DNA of 27,472 nt from Candidatus Aegiribacteria sp. (lineage in GTDB: Bacteria; Fermentibacterota; Fermentibacteria; Fermentibacterales; JCC-6): NCBI GenBank assembly GCA_030640155.1, contig DAOWJX010000147.1:1-27472 (forward strand), written 5' to 3'. How positions within the stretch are numbered: position 1 is the stretch's first letter; each line of letters starts with the position of its first letter. Of the stretch, positions 1 to 8,154 are shown piece by piece. The notes under the pieces were generated by a model, which was not told the DNA's origin, ran no database searches, and saw only the letters and a program-made list of their open reading frames with translations. Made by a program: the position numbers and the translations under genes.

Positions 1-330
1 AAGAAGAAGTCTATGTTTATAAACGAGACTGTCATCCCTGCCCTTCAGCTCAAGGAAGAGTGGGTTAGCATAAGCAGGGGTAGAGCAGTAACTTCTGAAA
101 CGGAATTTGTACCGTTTCCTAAGTCCCGCGAGTTTCTCATAAAACAGGTCGAACCTGTCAGTGTCGAAGTAATGACTTCTGATGAAATAGCTTCCATTTC
201 TGTCGGAATGAATATCACGTTCAAGTCTGATTTCCAATTCCCGCATTATTCCCGATAGCACAGCTCCACGAATAAGGTATTTGAATTCATACCTGTGAAA
301 ATGCAGGCGGAGAGCTTCAGGAGATGACAT
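1..330 (-). CDS. VTC domain protein (polyphosphate polymerase fold), 3' end cut by window edge
   Basis: Reading the minus strand from 330 down to 1 gives 110 uninterrupted codons; the gene continues beyond the left edge. The N-terminus has RYEFKYLI, then HYFDTDRFDLFYEKLAG, a basic cluster KRYKFRFRSY, and LFLELKGRDDSLVYKHRLLL. This order (RxEFKY, YFDT, KxRxRxY, E-x-K strand) is the start of the VTC tunnel fold, whose basic residues bind nucleotide and polyphosphate in yeast Vtc4. Family knowledge: bacterial VTC-domain proteins are often encoded beside CotH kinases, as here. The start ATG shares one base with the stop of the upstream porin gene (TGATG), so translation is probably coupled. Whether this copy makes polyphosphate cannot be judged, because the C-terminal half of the tunnel lies outside the window. 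Confidence 0.82.
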   Translation of the reverse strand, partial: MSSPEALRLHFHRYEFKYLIRGAVLSGIMRELEIRLERDIHSDRNGSYFIRSHYFDTDRFDLFYEKLAGLRKRYKFRFRSYCSTPAYANPLFLELKGRDDSLVYKHRLLL

Positions 331-1391
331 CAGATATCGAGGGTTACTTCGAGAATGTAGTCCGTGTGTTTTTCCTCGAAGAGAATGTTATGCGGTCGAT
401 GATTCACAACAGCAGCTCTAACACACACTGGAGTTCCTGTATCAATGTTTACTGTAAAGGTCAGTTCATCTTCTTTGGAGTCAGTTGATCTGTCTGGCTG
501 CCATGAAGCCATGCTTACAGATGCGTTGATATTATCAAGAGCGGGTTTGCCCGTTTTCCATGTAATGCCGCCTGTTACCCACCATGTCTGGAATTCCGGC
601 GGGTCTACACCCTCTATTACATTCACCATTTGCCAGTTATCACCCCTGAGATACTCACTGCGGAGAAGGAATGAGAAGTCTCTGTTGATTTCAATGCCCA
701 ACTGAAGATCCACTCCCATTGCTTTCTGTCTTGCCGAGCAGGTGTAACCATCCACCGATTCAGGATCCTCTTCGCCGAACCGTAAAGCTGACAGGTCAGC
801 TCCAACCATGATACCCAAAGGCAGGTCAAATTCAGCTCTTCCCACATACTGGATCTCGTTGTCCTGGTTTAATGCAGCTGGAGAACCATTGAAGACTCCC
901 AATGAAAGTCTGGGAAGCCAGACAGGACCTGGATTCAGTATCCCAGCTACTCCAATATCTCTTCCCGAGTACAGCAGATCACTCAGTTCTCTGTGTGTTA
1001 TTGAGTGATCTATCGCCTGAAGGTTCCATGAACTTGTTATCGTATTCAGGCAGAATGGCTTCTTGAATTGTCCCGCCTGCAACTCGATCGCGTTGAACGG
1101 CTCCCAGAGGATGTAGCAATCCTTCAGGAAGATCTCATCAGGTTTTATCTCCAGCTGAAGCTGTCCATTAAGATTATTGTAAATATCGAAATCTGCTGTC
1201 AGCCCCGCTGATTCAATGCTGAATGATCTATCCGGTATGGTCAGAGCTCCTCCGAATTCGCTGAACCTTACTCTGGCGTAAGCTGAAAGCATGAAGGTAT
1301 TCGCGTTGGCGTTTTCCACATCCACGTCCGCTGAAACAGTTGCCGCCATGAATATTGTTAAAACCAGTGTAAGTGCAGTGGAGTATTTCAT
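330..1391 (-). CDS. Phosphate-selective porin O/P-like outer-membrane barrel
   Basis: A 353-residue protein with a clear Sec signal peptide (residues 1-22, hydrophobic core ending ATVSA). The rest alternates polar and hydrophobic residues like a beta barrel. The stretch GQFKKPF followed by SITHRELSDLL and SGRDIGVAG matches the OprO/OprP pattern of a GxFKxPF strand, then a helix-loop and GRDIG. Known members are outer-membrane channels for phosphate or polyphosphate; substrate choice here is inferred only from family and context. It sits between a CotH kinase gene (90 bp upstream) and a VTC-domain gene (one-base overlap downstream). AGGAAA lies before the ATG. The barrel is at the short end for the family. 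A general porin is the main alternative. Confidence 0.72.
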   Translation of the reverse strand: MKYSTALTLVLTIFMAATVSADVDVENANANTFMLSAYARVRFSEFGGALTIPDRSFSIESAGLTADFDIYNNLNGQLQLEIKPDEIFLKDCYILWEPFNAIELQAGQFKKPFCLNTITSSWNLQAIDHSITHRELSDLLYSGRDIGVAGILNPGPVWLPRLSLGVFNGSPAALNQDNEIQYVGRAEFDLPLGIMVGADLSALRFGEEDPESVDGYTCSARQKAMGVDLQLGIEINRDFSFLLRSEYLRGDNWQMVNVIEGVDPPEFQTWWVTGGITWKTGKPALDNINASVSMASWQPDRSTDSKEDELTFTVNIDTGTPVCVRAAVVNHRPHNILFEEKHTDYILEVTLDI

Positions 1392-1430
1392 TATTTTTCC
1401 TGTTCTGTTGTTTTTTGTGTTAGAACATAT

Positions 1431-1459
1431 AGTATAACTGTCAGAGCCTTCAGAATAAA
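1431..1459 (-). promoter_or_regulatory. Possible internal promoter before the porin gene
   Basis: On the minus strand TTTATT (1459-1454) and TATACT (1436-1431) are separated by 17 bp, about 40 bp ahead of the porin ATG. The -10 is good and the -35 weak. It would let the porin and VTC genes be transcribed separately from the CotH gene. Confidence 0.35.
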
Positions 1460-1481
1460 GCTACGAGAATCGATTGTCTGT

Positions 1482-3998
1482 TCACATCCAGGGTAGAAGG
1501 ATAAACTTGCATGATGCTGATGTTCCACATGATCTAATAACTGCGAAGTAAACCCCCGGAGTAAGAGAGGGAGGTAAACTACATGACAGACTTCCTTCCA
1601 GATCAGTAAGTGACTGAGGTTGCAGGACGAGTCTGCCTGAAATGTCATAAATAAGCAGTTCTGCTGGAATATTCGGAATTATGTAATCCATGTTGAATGA
1701 TGTTGATACCGGATTAGGCCACAGGGTTTCAATCACCGGTCTGAGGATAATGGCAGGCCATCCCGGATTTGGTCTGCCGGGGGTTCCAGGCAGTTCAATC
1801 GCCTGCCAGCTTATGGAGTTCTCCAGCGAAAGCTCAGGTGAAATAAGCGAAAGCACATGGTTATCTTCCAGGGGCCAGGATACGGCATCGTACATCACTG
1901 AAAAGATCAGTCTGTCATTTTCAAGCAGGGTGACTCCATCCTTTTCATTATTGAGTCCGAAGTTCATTCCATCGATTACATCGATGTTATATCCATTCAC
2001 CGAACGGAAGGATTGTTCGTTCTCACAGACCACAAGGAAACTGCCCGGATTGATAATAGTGTTTGCCGGAAGGCTGATTTCGTTATTCTGTCCATCAATA
2101 AGTATGTATCCGGAAATATCCGCTCTGAACAGGCCTGTGTTGAACAGTTCTATCCAGTCTCCGGAGTCGCCATCGAAACAGATCTCGGATAGAATGACAG
2201 AAGAGCTTGATTCATTACAATTCACTTCCTCTTTAACTGACACAGTAAGAACAGTCTGCCACGAGGGATTCATCAGAAGAAACTCTGTATTCGAAGGTGA
2301 GGTCAGCGCGAGATCACCTAAAACAGTATTGTAAGGCATCAGATCACTCAGAAGTTCCGAATTATTGGTGAGGTACAGCGTGTCACCGGGTTCAATGACT
2401 GTCTGTTCCGATGCAAACAGTCTGGCGGGTGGATCTCCCGCCTGGAAACCGCAAAAGGAAACATCCTGGGGAGAATCTGAAGTATTAATAACAGGAAGGC
2501 TCCACAGGAAAACGGTGTATCGTATTGGGGCAAGTACTTCGAATACTTCAGGATCAAACGGATAGATGCTCCGCCTTGCAGTCGGAGCGCATACTCGGCG
2601 GGAGATTGCAGTGGGAGGAGCGTACAAAGGAAAATAAAAAGCAGTAAAGCATACTCCGCCTTCAGCTGCAGATCCCGCTTTTACAGAGAACTTTATGTGT
2701 CCATATTCCGCAGGGAAGCTGATTGTCCGACTCCATCTGCACATAGACGGATCATCCGGATACATTGTTGTGCTCTGTTTTTCCTCACCATCGCTCCACC
2801 AGATAAGAATTATGTTGTCGACCGGCTGTGCATACTCGATACTGACCTCTACAGAATCCGGGTATCCTCCTGGTTCGAATTCCCATTCCGAAAGTGTCAT
2901 GGATACTACTTCAAGCGGCAAATGCCCCCTGGATATTTCAGGGAGAAACGCTCCGCGTTCGGATACAGCTTCTCTTAAAATCGCGACTGCCTCGTCGAAA
3001 TCCTCGTTTGAACCCTGTTTGAGTGGATCAGCGTATACGCTTTCCCTTATTTCCGCGTAGATAGAGTCGATGATACCAGGTAATTCGTACCGCATAATTT
3101 CACCTGTTTGAAGGATATAATCCTCAAACATGTCTCTGTACTCATTCTGCAGAAATAGACGAGCTATCAAGGGTGAAATGCGGAAACAGTACATTGAAGT
3201 GTATCCGGTCCAGTTCGGATCGTATACACCGTTCCATGAATTACCGAATGAAGCATCCCTGTCCCAGGGGTAGTAACGCCACTCATTCAAGGGATTCAAA
3301 TGCAGGTAATAGTTCTTGCTGATGGCATCAGTGTCATTAATGGCCAGACTGACCGCGGCGTTCGCAATGAAATCCTCGAAGCTGAATGAAAGCGGGGAGA
3401 AGAGGTTAACGGCGTCAATAAGCCGGCGGACAAGATACAGGTATTCTTCATTGCCCCTTTTAGCTTCGAATCCGGTGGTTCCCAGGGTATCACACGGCTG
3501 CCAGGCGAACCTCCCAAGATGATCAACGGATTTGAAGACAGGTCCATTACCGGTGCCTGTCCGGTGGAAGAAATACTCGTCGATTCTTTCCACCTGCACA
3601 TACACACCGTAGTACTCTCCATTTACATAGAATTCCACATGCTCGGTGAGAGGAGTGGGGCGCCCAAGTTTTCTGGACAGAAGGAGTCCGAGAGCATTTC
3701 GCATAAGAGAAAGGTCTCTGTAATGAGCGTCAAGCAGGATATGAGAAGCATTTTCAATTGATGTATCGAACAGCTCGATCTTCCAGCTGAGCTTTGGTGA
3801 CCATAGAGAAGACCCTCCTCTGAATCCCGCAAGGCAGCTGCATGCTCCTGCCTCCATTTCGACATACGCGGGAAGCTGGTAATCCGCAAACGGATCGGAG
3901 TACAGGCTGTCAAGGAGTTGTGGATCCATTTGAAGATGATATGAATCAAGAGAGCCCTGAGTGCTCAGAATCAGTATGGCTCCAAGAATAATTTGCAT
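1482..3998 (-). CDS. CotH kinase family surface protein with lamin-tail and C-terminal sorting domains
   Basis: An 838-residue secreted protein. Residues 1-16 form a short hydrophobic leader. The CotH kinase-like domain covers about 40-310: SPKLSWKIELFD (69-79), VNGEYYGVYVQVERID (125-140), NDTDAISKNYYLHLNP (221-236) and WRYYPWDRDASFG (240-252). The last two match the conserved N-D and WD.D.SFG motifs of CotH kinases, which phosphorylate protein serines in Bacillus spore coat. A lamin-tail-like beta domain (ILSEICFDGDSGDWIELFN) covers about 600-740. The last 85 residues (from LWPNPVSTSF, through LLIYDISGRLV, to GVYFAVI) are a FlgD-like/Por-secretion-type sorting domain. The protein is therefore probably exported and anchored at the surface. 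First gene of a minus-strand operon with a porin and a VTC-domain gene; its partner substrate is unknown. The RBS before this ATG is weak (GAAAGAAG). Confidence 0.88.
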   Translation of the reverse strand: MQIILGAILILSTQGSLDSYHLQMDPQLLDSLYSDPFADYQLPAYVEMEAGACSCLAGFRGGSSLWSPKLSWKIELFDTSIENASHILLDAHYRDLSLMRNALGLLLSRKLGRPTPLTEHVEFYVNGEYYGVYVQVERIDEYFFHRTGTGNGPVFKSVDHLGRFAWQPCDTLGTTGFEAKRGNEEYLYLVRRLIDAVNLFSPLSFSFEDFIANAAVSLAINDTDAISKNYYLHLNPLNEWRYYPWDRDASFGNSWNGVYDPNWTGYTSMYCFRISPLIARLFLQNEYRDMFEDYILQTGEIMRYELPGIIDSIYAEIRESVYADPLKQGSNEDFDEAVAILREAVSERGAFLPEISRGHLPLEVVSMTLSEWEFEPGGYPDSVEVSIEYAQPVDNIILIWWSDGEEKQSTTMYPDDPSMCRWSRTISFPAEYGHIKFSVKAGSAAEGGVCFTAFYFPLYAPPTAISRRVCAPTARRSIYPFDPEVFEVLAPIRYTVFLWSLPVINTSDSPQDVSFCGFQAGDPPARLFASEQTVIEPGDTLYLTNNSELLSDLMPYNTVLGDLALTSPSNTEFLLMNPSWQTVLTVSVKEEVNCNESSSSVILSEICFDGDSGDWIELFNTGLFRADISGYILIDGQNNEISLPANTIINPGSFLVVCENEQSFRSVNGYNIDVIDGMNFGLNNEKDGVTLLENDRLIFSVMYDAVSWPLEDNHVLSLISPELSLENSISWQAIELPGTPGRPNPGWPAIILRPVIETLWPNPVSTSFNMDYIIPNIPAELLIYDISGRLVLQPQSLTDLEGSLSCSLPPSLTPGVYFAVIRSCGTSASCKFILLPWM

Positions 3999-4016
3999 TA
4001 TCTTCTTTCATTAGCT

Positions 4017-4045
4017 TTGAGAGTATCGAAACAAGTAAATATAAC
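4017..4045 (+). promoter_or_regulatory. Sigma70-type promoter for the zinc-ribbon membrane protein
   Basis: TTGAGA (4017-4022), 17 bp, TATAAC (4040-4045), about 50 bp before the start codon. It lies in the 91-94 bp divergent gap shared with the CotH operon. Confidence 0.5.
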
Positions 4046-4092
4046 TGTTGTAAAAAATATACTGGTAGTGGTGTGCCCGGGAGGAGAGAATG

Positions 4093-5199
4093 ATGCCTGA
4101 AGAGATGAAGAACATTAACGGACCGACTGAAGAGATCAGCAATGCAGAGCACGATGACAAGAAAGTGGATATCCATGAAATTAGCTGCAGCAACTGCGGT
4201 GCTCCGCTTTCTTACATAGAAGGTGAAGCGGTCATCACCTGCGAATACTGTGGGACTACAACCATGCTTGCCGGTTTCGACAATATTGTAACTGTTGAAT
4301 CTCATTATCTTCTTCCTCCAAAAGTCGGTCGGGATGAAGCTATCGGGATTGCGTCCTCCTGGCTGGAAAAAGGCTTTTACAGATCAAAGAATCTGCCCAG
4401 GAGGGTAAGCTGGAAAAAAACAGAAGCTAAAGTTCTGCCCTATTGGATAGTCCGTTGCACCGGAAGCACTCGCTGGAGCGGGATGCAGAAACGAACGAGA
4501 ACGATCGGCGAAGGTAAGAAAAAGAAATCTGAGACATACTGGGAACCTGTACAGGGGCGCATCAAGGAAGAGTATACATGGCCTGTGTACGCAAGGGAGG
4601 ATGATTCTGAATTCTGGGGCATCCGGAACCTTGAGCCTGGAAAGCAATGCGTATTTCCAGACTGGGGCAAATTCATTCTCAGATTCGGGGGTTCGAAGAA
4701 GGCACGTAACATCAATCTTCTCAAAGACAAGAAGGATTTCTCAATTGATGAACTCAAGAAACTCAACATGCAGGAGCATATCATCAACGGTCAGATAGTT
4801 CAGGAAAGAGCTGAGAGATCCGCAAGAGACCGGATAATCGAGCTTCATCACGATAAAGCTGAAAGCAAAGCGACCAGAATCACCGATTGCGACACAACTG
4901 TCGATGTGCAGGGAGTGGACCTGGTCTACGTTCCGGTATGGGAGCTCGAGTACGGATATAAGAACAAAATCTATCACATACTTGTAGATGCAAGCCGCCA
5001 GGAAGTTCTTTCGGGAGAAGCACCGGTCAGTAAATGGGCAAAGGCAACCATATTCGATATCGTCTTCCTGTTGATAGCAGCCATTTTTGCTGCCATAGGC
5101 GGAGCATCTGACGGAGCCGCATGGCCATGGATAGGGGCAGGTATTTTCGGCGGAAGCGCTATCGCCTACTCCATCTGGACCGGAACGATGAAGGAATAA
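4093..5199 (+). CDS. Zinc-ribbon membrane protein of unknown function
   Basis: A protein of 368 residues. Two adjacent ATGs are possible (4090 and 4093); GAGGAG at 4081-4086 is better spaced for 4093. Near the N-terminus SCSNCGAPL and CEYCGTTTML form a four-Cys zinc ribbon (C32, C35, C50, C53). A long soluble middle part is rich in Lys and Trp (LPYWIVRCTGSTRWSG, the basic GEGKKKKSE patch, VPVWELEYGYKNKIYHILVDA). Two hydrophobic segments, about 313-332 and 337-355, end the protein, so the ribbon and middle domain probably face one side of a membrane with the C-terminus tucked back. It resembles zinc-ribbon/TM proteins annotated only as hypothetical; I do not know the function. It has its own promoter-like sequence and ends 8 bp from a convergent gene, so it is probably a single-gene unit. 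Confidence 0.8.
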   Translation: MPEEMKNINGPTEEISNAEHDDKKVDIHEISCSNCGAPLSYIEGEAVITCEYCGTTTMLAGFDNIVTVESHYLLPPKVGRDEAIGIASSWLEKGFYRSKNLPRRVSWKKTEAKVLPYWIVRCTGSTRWSGMQKRTRTIGEGKKKKSETYWEPVQGRIKEEYTWPVYAREDDSEFWGIRNLEPGKQCVFPDWGKFILRFGGSKKARNINLLKDKKDFSIDELKKLNMQEHIINGQIVQERAERSARDRIIELHHDKAESKATRITDCDTTVDVQGVDLVYVPVWELEYGYKNKIYHILVDASRQEVLSGEAPVSKWAKATIFDIVFLLIAAIFAAIGGASDGAAWPWIGAGIFGGSAIAYSIWTGTMKE

Positions 5200-5207
5200 T
5201 TACCGGA

Positions 5208-6305
5208 TTACTTAAAACCGAGCCTGTACAGCCTTGGATAGTCTTCTGGAGCAAGATCCCATGCGACTATTCCATGTTCGTTTATTTCTACACGTATCAT
5301 GGTTGTATCAGGAAACGCATTCAGGGTTACCTGCCTGATTATCTCACCCTGCGGTGAGAAAACATCCCAGATCAGCTCCTTCGTAGTGCCCTGCTGTGCC
5401 CAGAGGTTGCCAAGAGAATCAATTCCGAGATTCTCCACCTGTGGCGCTTGTTCAGGAAGCTCACCGGTTATCTGCTGGCTGTTGTCGTCGATAATTACCC
5501 TGAAGGAAACCTGGGGAATATTTGAGTATCTTCCTATATCTTCCAGAGGTACAAGAACCGGTTCCGATGATATAGTGTCAATCGGCTGGCCATTCAGGTT
5601 GTATACTTCTATAAGATAATATTCCGAGTTCATTCTGTGTATGTAAATATTCCCGTTGCCTGCAGCTGCAAAAGCCAGATACCCGGGTCTGAAATCGTAA
5701 TCCTCTTCGCCGAAATCGAAAAGGTGGGTGAACGGTGTAGCCCTTGGCTCCTCAGATATTCCCTCCCAGATATTAAGCTCGTATCCCATCTTGTAGATTC
5801 CCTCCACCTGGCGCGTGGGGCAGGAGTATATAACGAAGCAGGAATCACCTGCAGCCTCCATGCTCAAGGGCATTTCAAAAACCATGTTAGGTCTGCTGCC
5901 AAGATATTCACCCTCAGCTGAGAAGAAACACACTTCCCTGCCCATCCAGTCGAATACTGCTATTCTTCCATCGCCCAGAACTGTCATTGTGCCGGGAAGG
6001 GTAAATTCACCCGGAGCTTCACCAATACCCCCAAATGAGGAGACGAAATCCCCGTTTCTATCGTATGTTGAAATGAATCCCGTTGATCGATCGAAGAGGA
6101 TAACATTCCCGCCGGGCAGAACCTCAGCTTTTATGATGGAGCCGATCATGTAGCAGCTGTCGCCCATAAGAACACCGATAGAATCGGTAATTATGAGTGT
6201 GTCGATTTCAGGGTCGGCTGGTTCTTCGATCCTGACAGGTGCCTGTTCCCCGCCGCAGGCGATAAGAACCAGTAAAGATACGATAAGACAGAAAAGAGAT
6301 TGCAT
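5208..6305 (-). CDS. 6-bladed beta-propeller lipoprotein (copy 1)
   Basis: A protein of 365 residues from the ATG at 6305. I chose this start because GGAG lies six bases before it; a GTG at 6341 and an ATG at 6317 are in frame but poorly placed. The signal peptide ends in a lipobox (LLVLIAC, C17), so the mature protein is lipid-anchored. The body has repeated propeller blades: DSIGVLMGDSCYMIGSII, then VILFDRSTGFISTYDRNGDF, a GEAPGEFTLPG turn, and IAVFDWMGREVCFFSAEGEY. This opening is typical of 6-bladed beta-propeller (NHL/DUF5128-like) proteins of Bacteroidetes-like lineages. Ligand and role are unknown. It is a paralogue of the minus-strand gene at 16967-18088. It ends 8 bp from the convergent gene before it, leaving no room for a dedicated terminator. 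Confidence 0.83.
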   Translation of the reverse strand: MQSLFCLIVSLLVLIACGGEQAPVRIEEPADPEIDTLIITDSIGVLMGDSCYMIGSIIKAEVLPGGNVILFDRSTGFISTYDRNGDFVSSFGGIGEAPGEFTLPGTMTVLGDGRIAVFDWMGREVCFFSAEGEYLGSRPNMVFEMPLSMEAAGDSCFVIYSCPTRQVEGIYKMGYELNIWEGISEEPRATPFTHLFDFGEEDYDFRPGYLAFAAAGNGNIYIHRMNSEYYLIEVYNLNGQPIDTISSEPVLVPLEDIGRYSNIPQVSFRVIIDDNSQQITGELPEQAPQVENLGIDSLGNLWAQQGTTKELIWDVFSPQGEIIRQVTLNAFPDTTMIRVEINEHGIVAWDLAPEDYPRLYRLGFK

Positions 6306-6486
6306 TTCATTCTCCATACTTAATAGACTTTCGTTTTCCACCGGTGTACTAACCGTACAGCATGATCAGGGTATTCAATATTACTTGGAAGAGAAGTAAC
6401 AGAGTCTGTAATAAATGGTTAACCAAATCCCGGTATGCACCGGTCTGTACATTATCTACATTCTATATACAAATAAACATCTTGTC

Positions 6487-6525
6487 TGTCAAATCTTGAC
6501 AATATTGCTATCTTCTTGATACATT
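6487..6525 (+). promoter_or_regulatory. Promoter with overlapping 15-bp palindrome for the methyltransferase gene
   Basis: TTGACA (6496-6501), 18 bp, TACATT (6520-6525). The -35 box is the right arm of the perfect inverted repeat TGTCAA-ATC-TTGACA (6487-6501), which could be a repressor site. Confidence 0.5.
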
Positions 6526-6562
6526 AGTACTTACGCTAACGAAATATTAAGAGGGAATTTCA

Positions 6563-7576
6563 ATGCAAAGTTCAGCTCTGGAGTATCTCAGATGCCCGGA
6601 ATGCAGAGGACATCTTTCAATTCACCGTACAACAAAGCGAAATGGTGACATCAGGTCGGGTACAATGAAGTGTGCAAAATGCGACAATCAGTATCCGGTA
6701 ATTCTGGGCAGACCGGCCCTGCTGCCGAATATGGCAGTCAATACCTGGCAGGCTCCTGTGGATGAAGCTCTGGGAGTGGTGCCAGGCACACCGGTTAATG
6801 GTTTGCTTTCCCTCAACAGGCTGAAGGAGATCGGGATTGACAGGGCAATCGAACAATTACGAAATCGGAATATGAATACAGAATTGATTGAATCGGATCC
6901 GAATGCGGTCACAAAAGAACTGCTTGGAAAAGCAAGGTACCTGGATTCGGGGGAATGGTTCAAACACAAAGGAAGGGCGAAACGACTGCTCTCGTTTCCG
7001 GCTGAGGGCGGAGTCAATTTTGACATCTTCAGAGAGTTTATGAACACGGTACAGAGAACAGAGCCGGAGTATCTTATTGACCTTCTTTCAGGAGGGGGAT
7101 ACGGAGTAACGCATCAGGCGTTTCAGAACAGGGCGCTGAGACGGATTGCAGCGGTTGAACGGGATCTGAAGTGCCTGTGGAACATTCAGTACCGGTTCAA
7201 ACATATCGGGCGAAGTTCGATCAGCGAAGCAATCGGAGGGGATGTACGACGGCTTCCCATAGCATCGGAGAGTTTTGATACAGCAATGACCCTTCAGGGA
7301 CTCGTTGAACTGCATGGAATCAGCAGATTCCTGCAGGAAACATACAGAGTCCTCAAGCAGGATGGTTACTACGTAGCTCTCTATTCAGAAGATCCTGTCA
7401 CATTTGATATCATTCCTGTTTCCGATCTCAGAAAATTTGCTCTGGAGGCGAACCTTTATACCGGGCATGAGCATTTCATCAGCGCAGCGGAGAAAGTCGG
7501 CTTCAGAATGATCAGTACAAAAGCTCTCGAAGGTACAAGGGGCATGAAAAGAATCACTGTATTCAGGAAAATCTGA
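6563..7576 (+). CDS. Zinc-ribbon SAM-dependent methyltransferase
   Basis: A 337-residue protein. The N-terminal Trm112-like zinc ribbon has CPEC (C11, C14) and CAKC (C37, C40), followed by YPVILGRPALLP as in many Trm112-type proteins. Residues from about 170 form a class I methyltransferase: LIDLLSGGGYG (glycine-rich motif I), an acidic AAVERD at the end of the second strand, GGDVRRLPIASESFDTAM (motif III/IV region) and TYRVLKQDGYYVALYS (post-motif). The middle part (about 75-165) is specific to this protein and gives no clue to substrate. It could act on a small molecule, lipid or RNA. GAGGG seven bases before the ATG sets the start. It is likely monocistronic, with its own promoter upstream and the hip regulatory region downstream. 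Confidence 0.85.
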   Translation: MQSSALEYLRCPECRGHLSIHRTTKRNGDIRSGTMKCAKCDNQYPVILGRPALLPNMAVNTWQAPVDEALGVVPGTPVNGLLSLNRLKEIGIDRAIEQLRNRNMNTELIESDPNAVTKELLGKARYLDSGEWFKHKGRAKRLLSFPAEGGVNFDIFREFMNTVQRTEPEYLIDLLSGGGYGVTHQAFQNRALRRIAAVERDLKCLWNIQYRFKHIGRSSISEAIGGDVRRLPIASESFDTAMTLQGLVELHGISRFLQETYRVLKQDGYYVALYSEDPVTFDIIPVSDLRKFALEANLYTGHEHFISAAEKVGFRMISTKALEGTRGMKRITVFRKI

Positions 7577-7646
7577 TGAACAGTTCCGGTGAAATACGGT
7601 GGAAACATCAGCGGTTGAATAACGGATGTGCCGTCCTCTGATAGTA

Positions 7647-7666
7647 TTTGCTGCTACAGCAGTAAG
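7647..7666. promoter_or_regulatory. Hip operator-like inverted repeat, distal copy
   Basis: TTTGCTG-CTACAG-CAGTAAG, one change in each outer arm relative to the two downstream copies (TTTACTG-N6-CAGTAAA). Its centre is exactly 72 bp before the centre of the next copy. Confidence 0.55.
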
Positions 7667-7718
7667 AATCACCGTTATTCAAGTACATATCATGCAATCA
7701 AGTCCCAAAACCATGAAA

Positions 7719-7738
7719 TTTACTGCTCTAACAGTAAA
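7719..7738. promoter_or_regulatory. Hip operator-like inverted repeat, middle copy
   Basis: Perfect TTTACTG-CTCTAA-CAGTAAA: 7-bp arms with a 6-bp spacer. Arms are identical to the proximal copy 72 bp downstream while the spacer differs, as expected for a protein-binding site recognised through its half-sites. Confidence 0.75.
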
Positions 7739-7765
7739 AATACAGGGTTTATTAGTTCGCAGTAC

Positions 7766-7793
7766 TTGACTCTAACTTGAAACAGCATATTTT
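7766..7793 (+). promoter_or_regulatory. hipBST promoter
   Basis: TTGACT (7766-7771), 16 bp, TATTTT (7788-7793). The -10 box runs into the proximal inverted repeat (7791-7810), so a repressor bound there should block RNA polymerase. Confidence 0.6.
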
Positions 7794-7810
7794 ACTGTTA
7801 AGCCAGTAAA
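7791..7810. promoter_or_regulatory. Hip operator-like inverted repeat, proximal copy
   Basis: Perfect TTTACTG-TTAAGC-CAGTAAA, overlapping the -10 box and probable transcription start, and ending 15 bp before the hipB start codon. Best candidate for the main autorepression site. Confidence 0.75.
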
Positions 7811-7825
7811 TATGAGAGGATCATA

Positions 7826-8089
7826 ATGGCAAATATTACACAGGTCATTGTAAAACTTGGCGAACTTGTGCGGTTTCACCGTAACAAGGCTGGTCTGACG
7901 CAGATTCAACTGGCCGATCTGGCCGGGGTTGGGAAATCTACTGTCTACGATATCGAGAAGGGCAAGTCTACTGTTCAGATCAACAGTCTCTTTGCTGTAC
8001 TTGCCATAATGAATATTGATGTCAAATTCTCAGGACCGCTGAGCGCTGTATTCGAAAAATGGTCCGTAGCTCAATCATCAGATAAATGA
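7826..8089 (+). CDS. hipB: HipB-like antitoxin/repressor
   Basis: An 87-residue Cro/C1-type helix-turn-helix protein. The HTH is at about residues 20-48 (GLTQIQLADLAGVGKSTVYDIEKGKS in order: TQIQLADLAGV, then the recognition helix KSTVYDIEKG). The C-terminus (VKFSGPLSAVFEKW) is short. In Hip systems HipB binds promoter operators as a dimer and holds the kinase; in the three-gene HipBST version it is the DNA-binding part while HipS does most of the neutralising. GAGG lies six to seven bases before the ATG. Three copies of one inverted repeat lie upstream. The gene is first in a same-strand unit with hipS (65-bp gap) and hipT. Size and position fit HipB; the name is by family and context. Confidence 0.88.
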   Translation: MANITQVIVKLGELVRFHRNKAGLTQIQLADLAGVGKSTVYDIEKGKSTVQINSLFAVLAIMNIDVKFSGPLSAVFEKWSVAQSSDK

Positions 8090-8154
8090 GGGGCTGGAGA
8101 TAAAATGGTAATCCGGTGTCATTTCCGGAACATCAGGATTTCAGGAGTATTATC

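Noticed and set aside
13..258. 81-codon plus-strand open frame at the left edge
   Set aside because: It is a shadow of the VTC-domain gene on the minus strand, which has clear family motifs and is open to the edge.
7811..7828. Five-codon frame ATG AGA GGA TCA TAA whose stop overlaps the hipB start
   Set aside because: It contains the hipB RBS and shares no sequence with the conserved leader at 19273 and 25635; likely chance.
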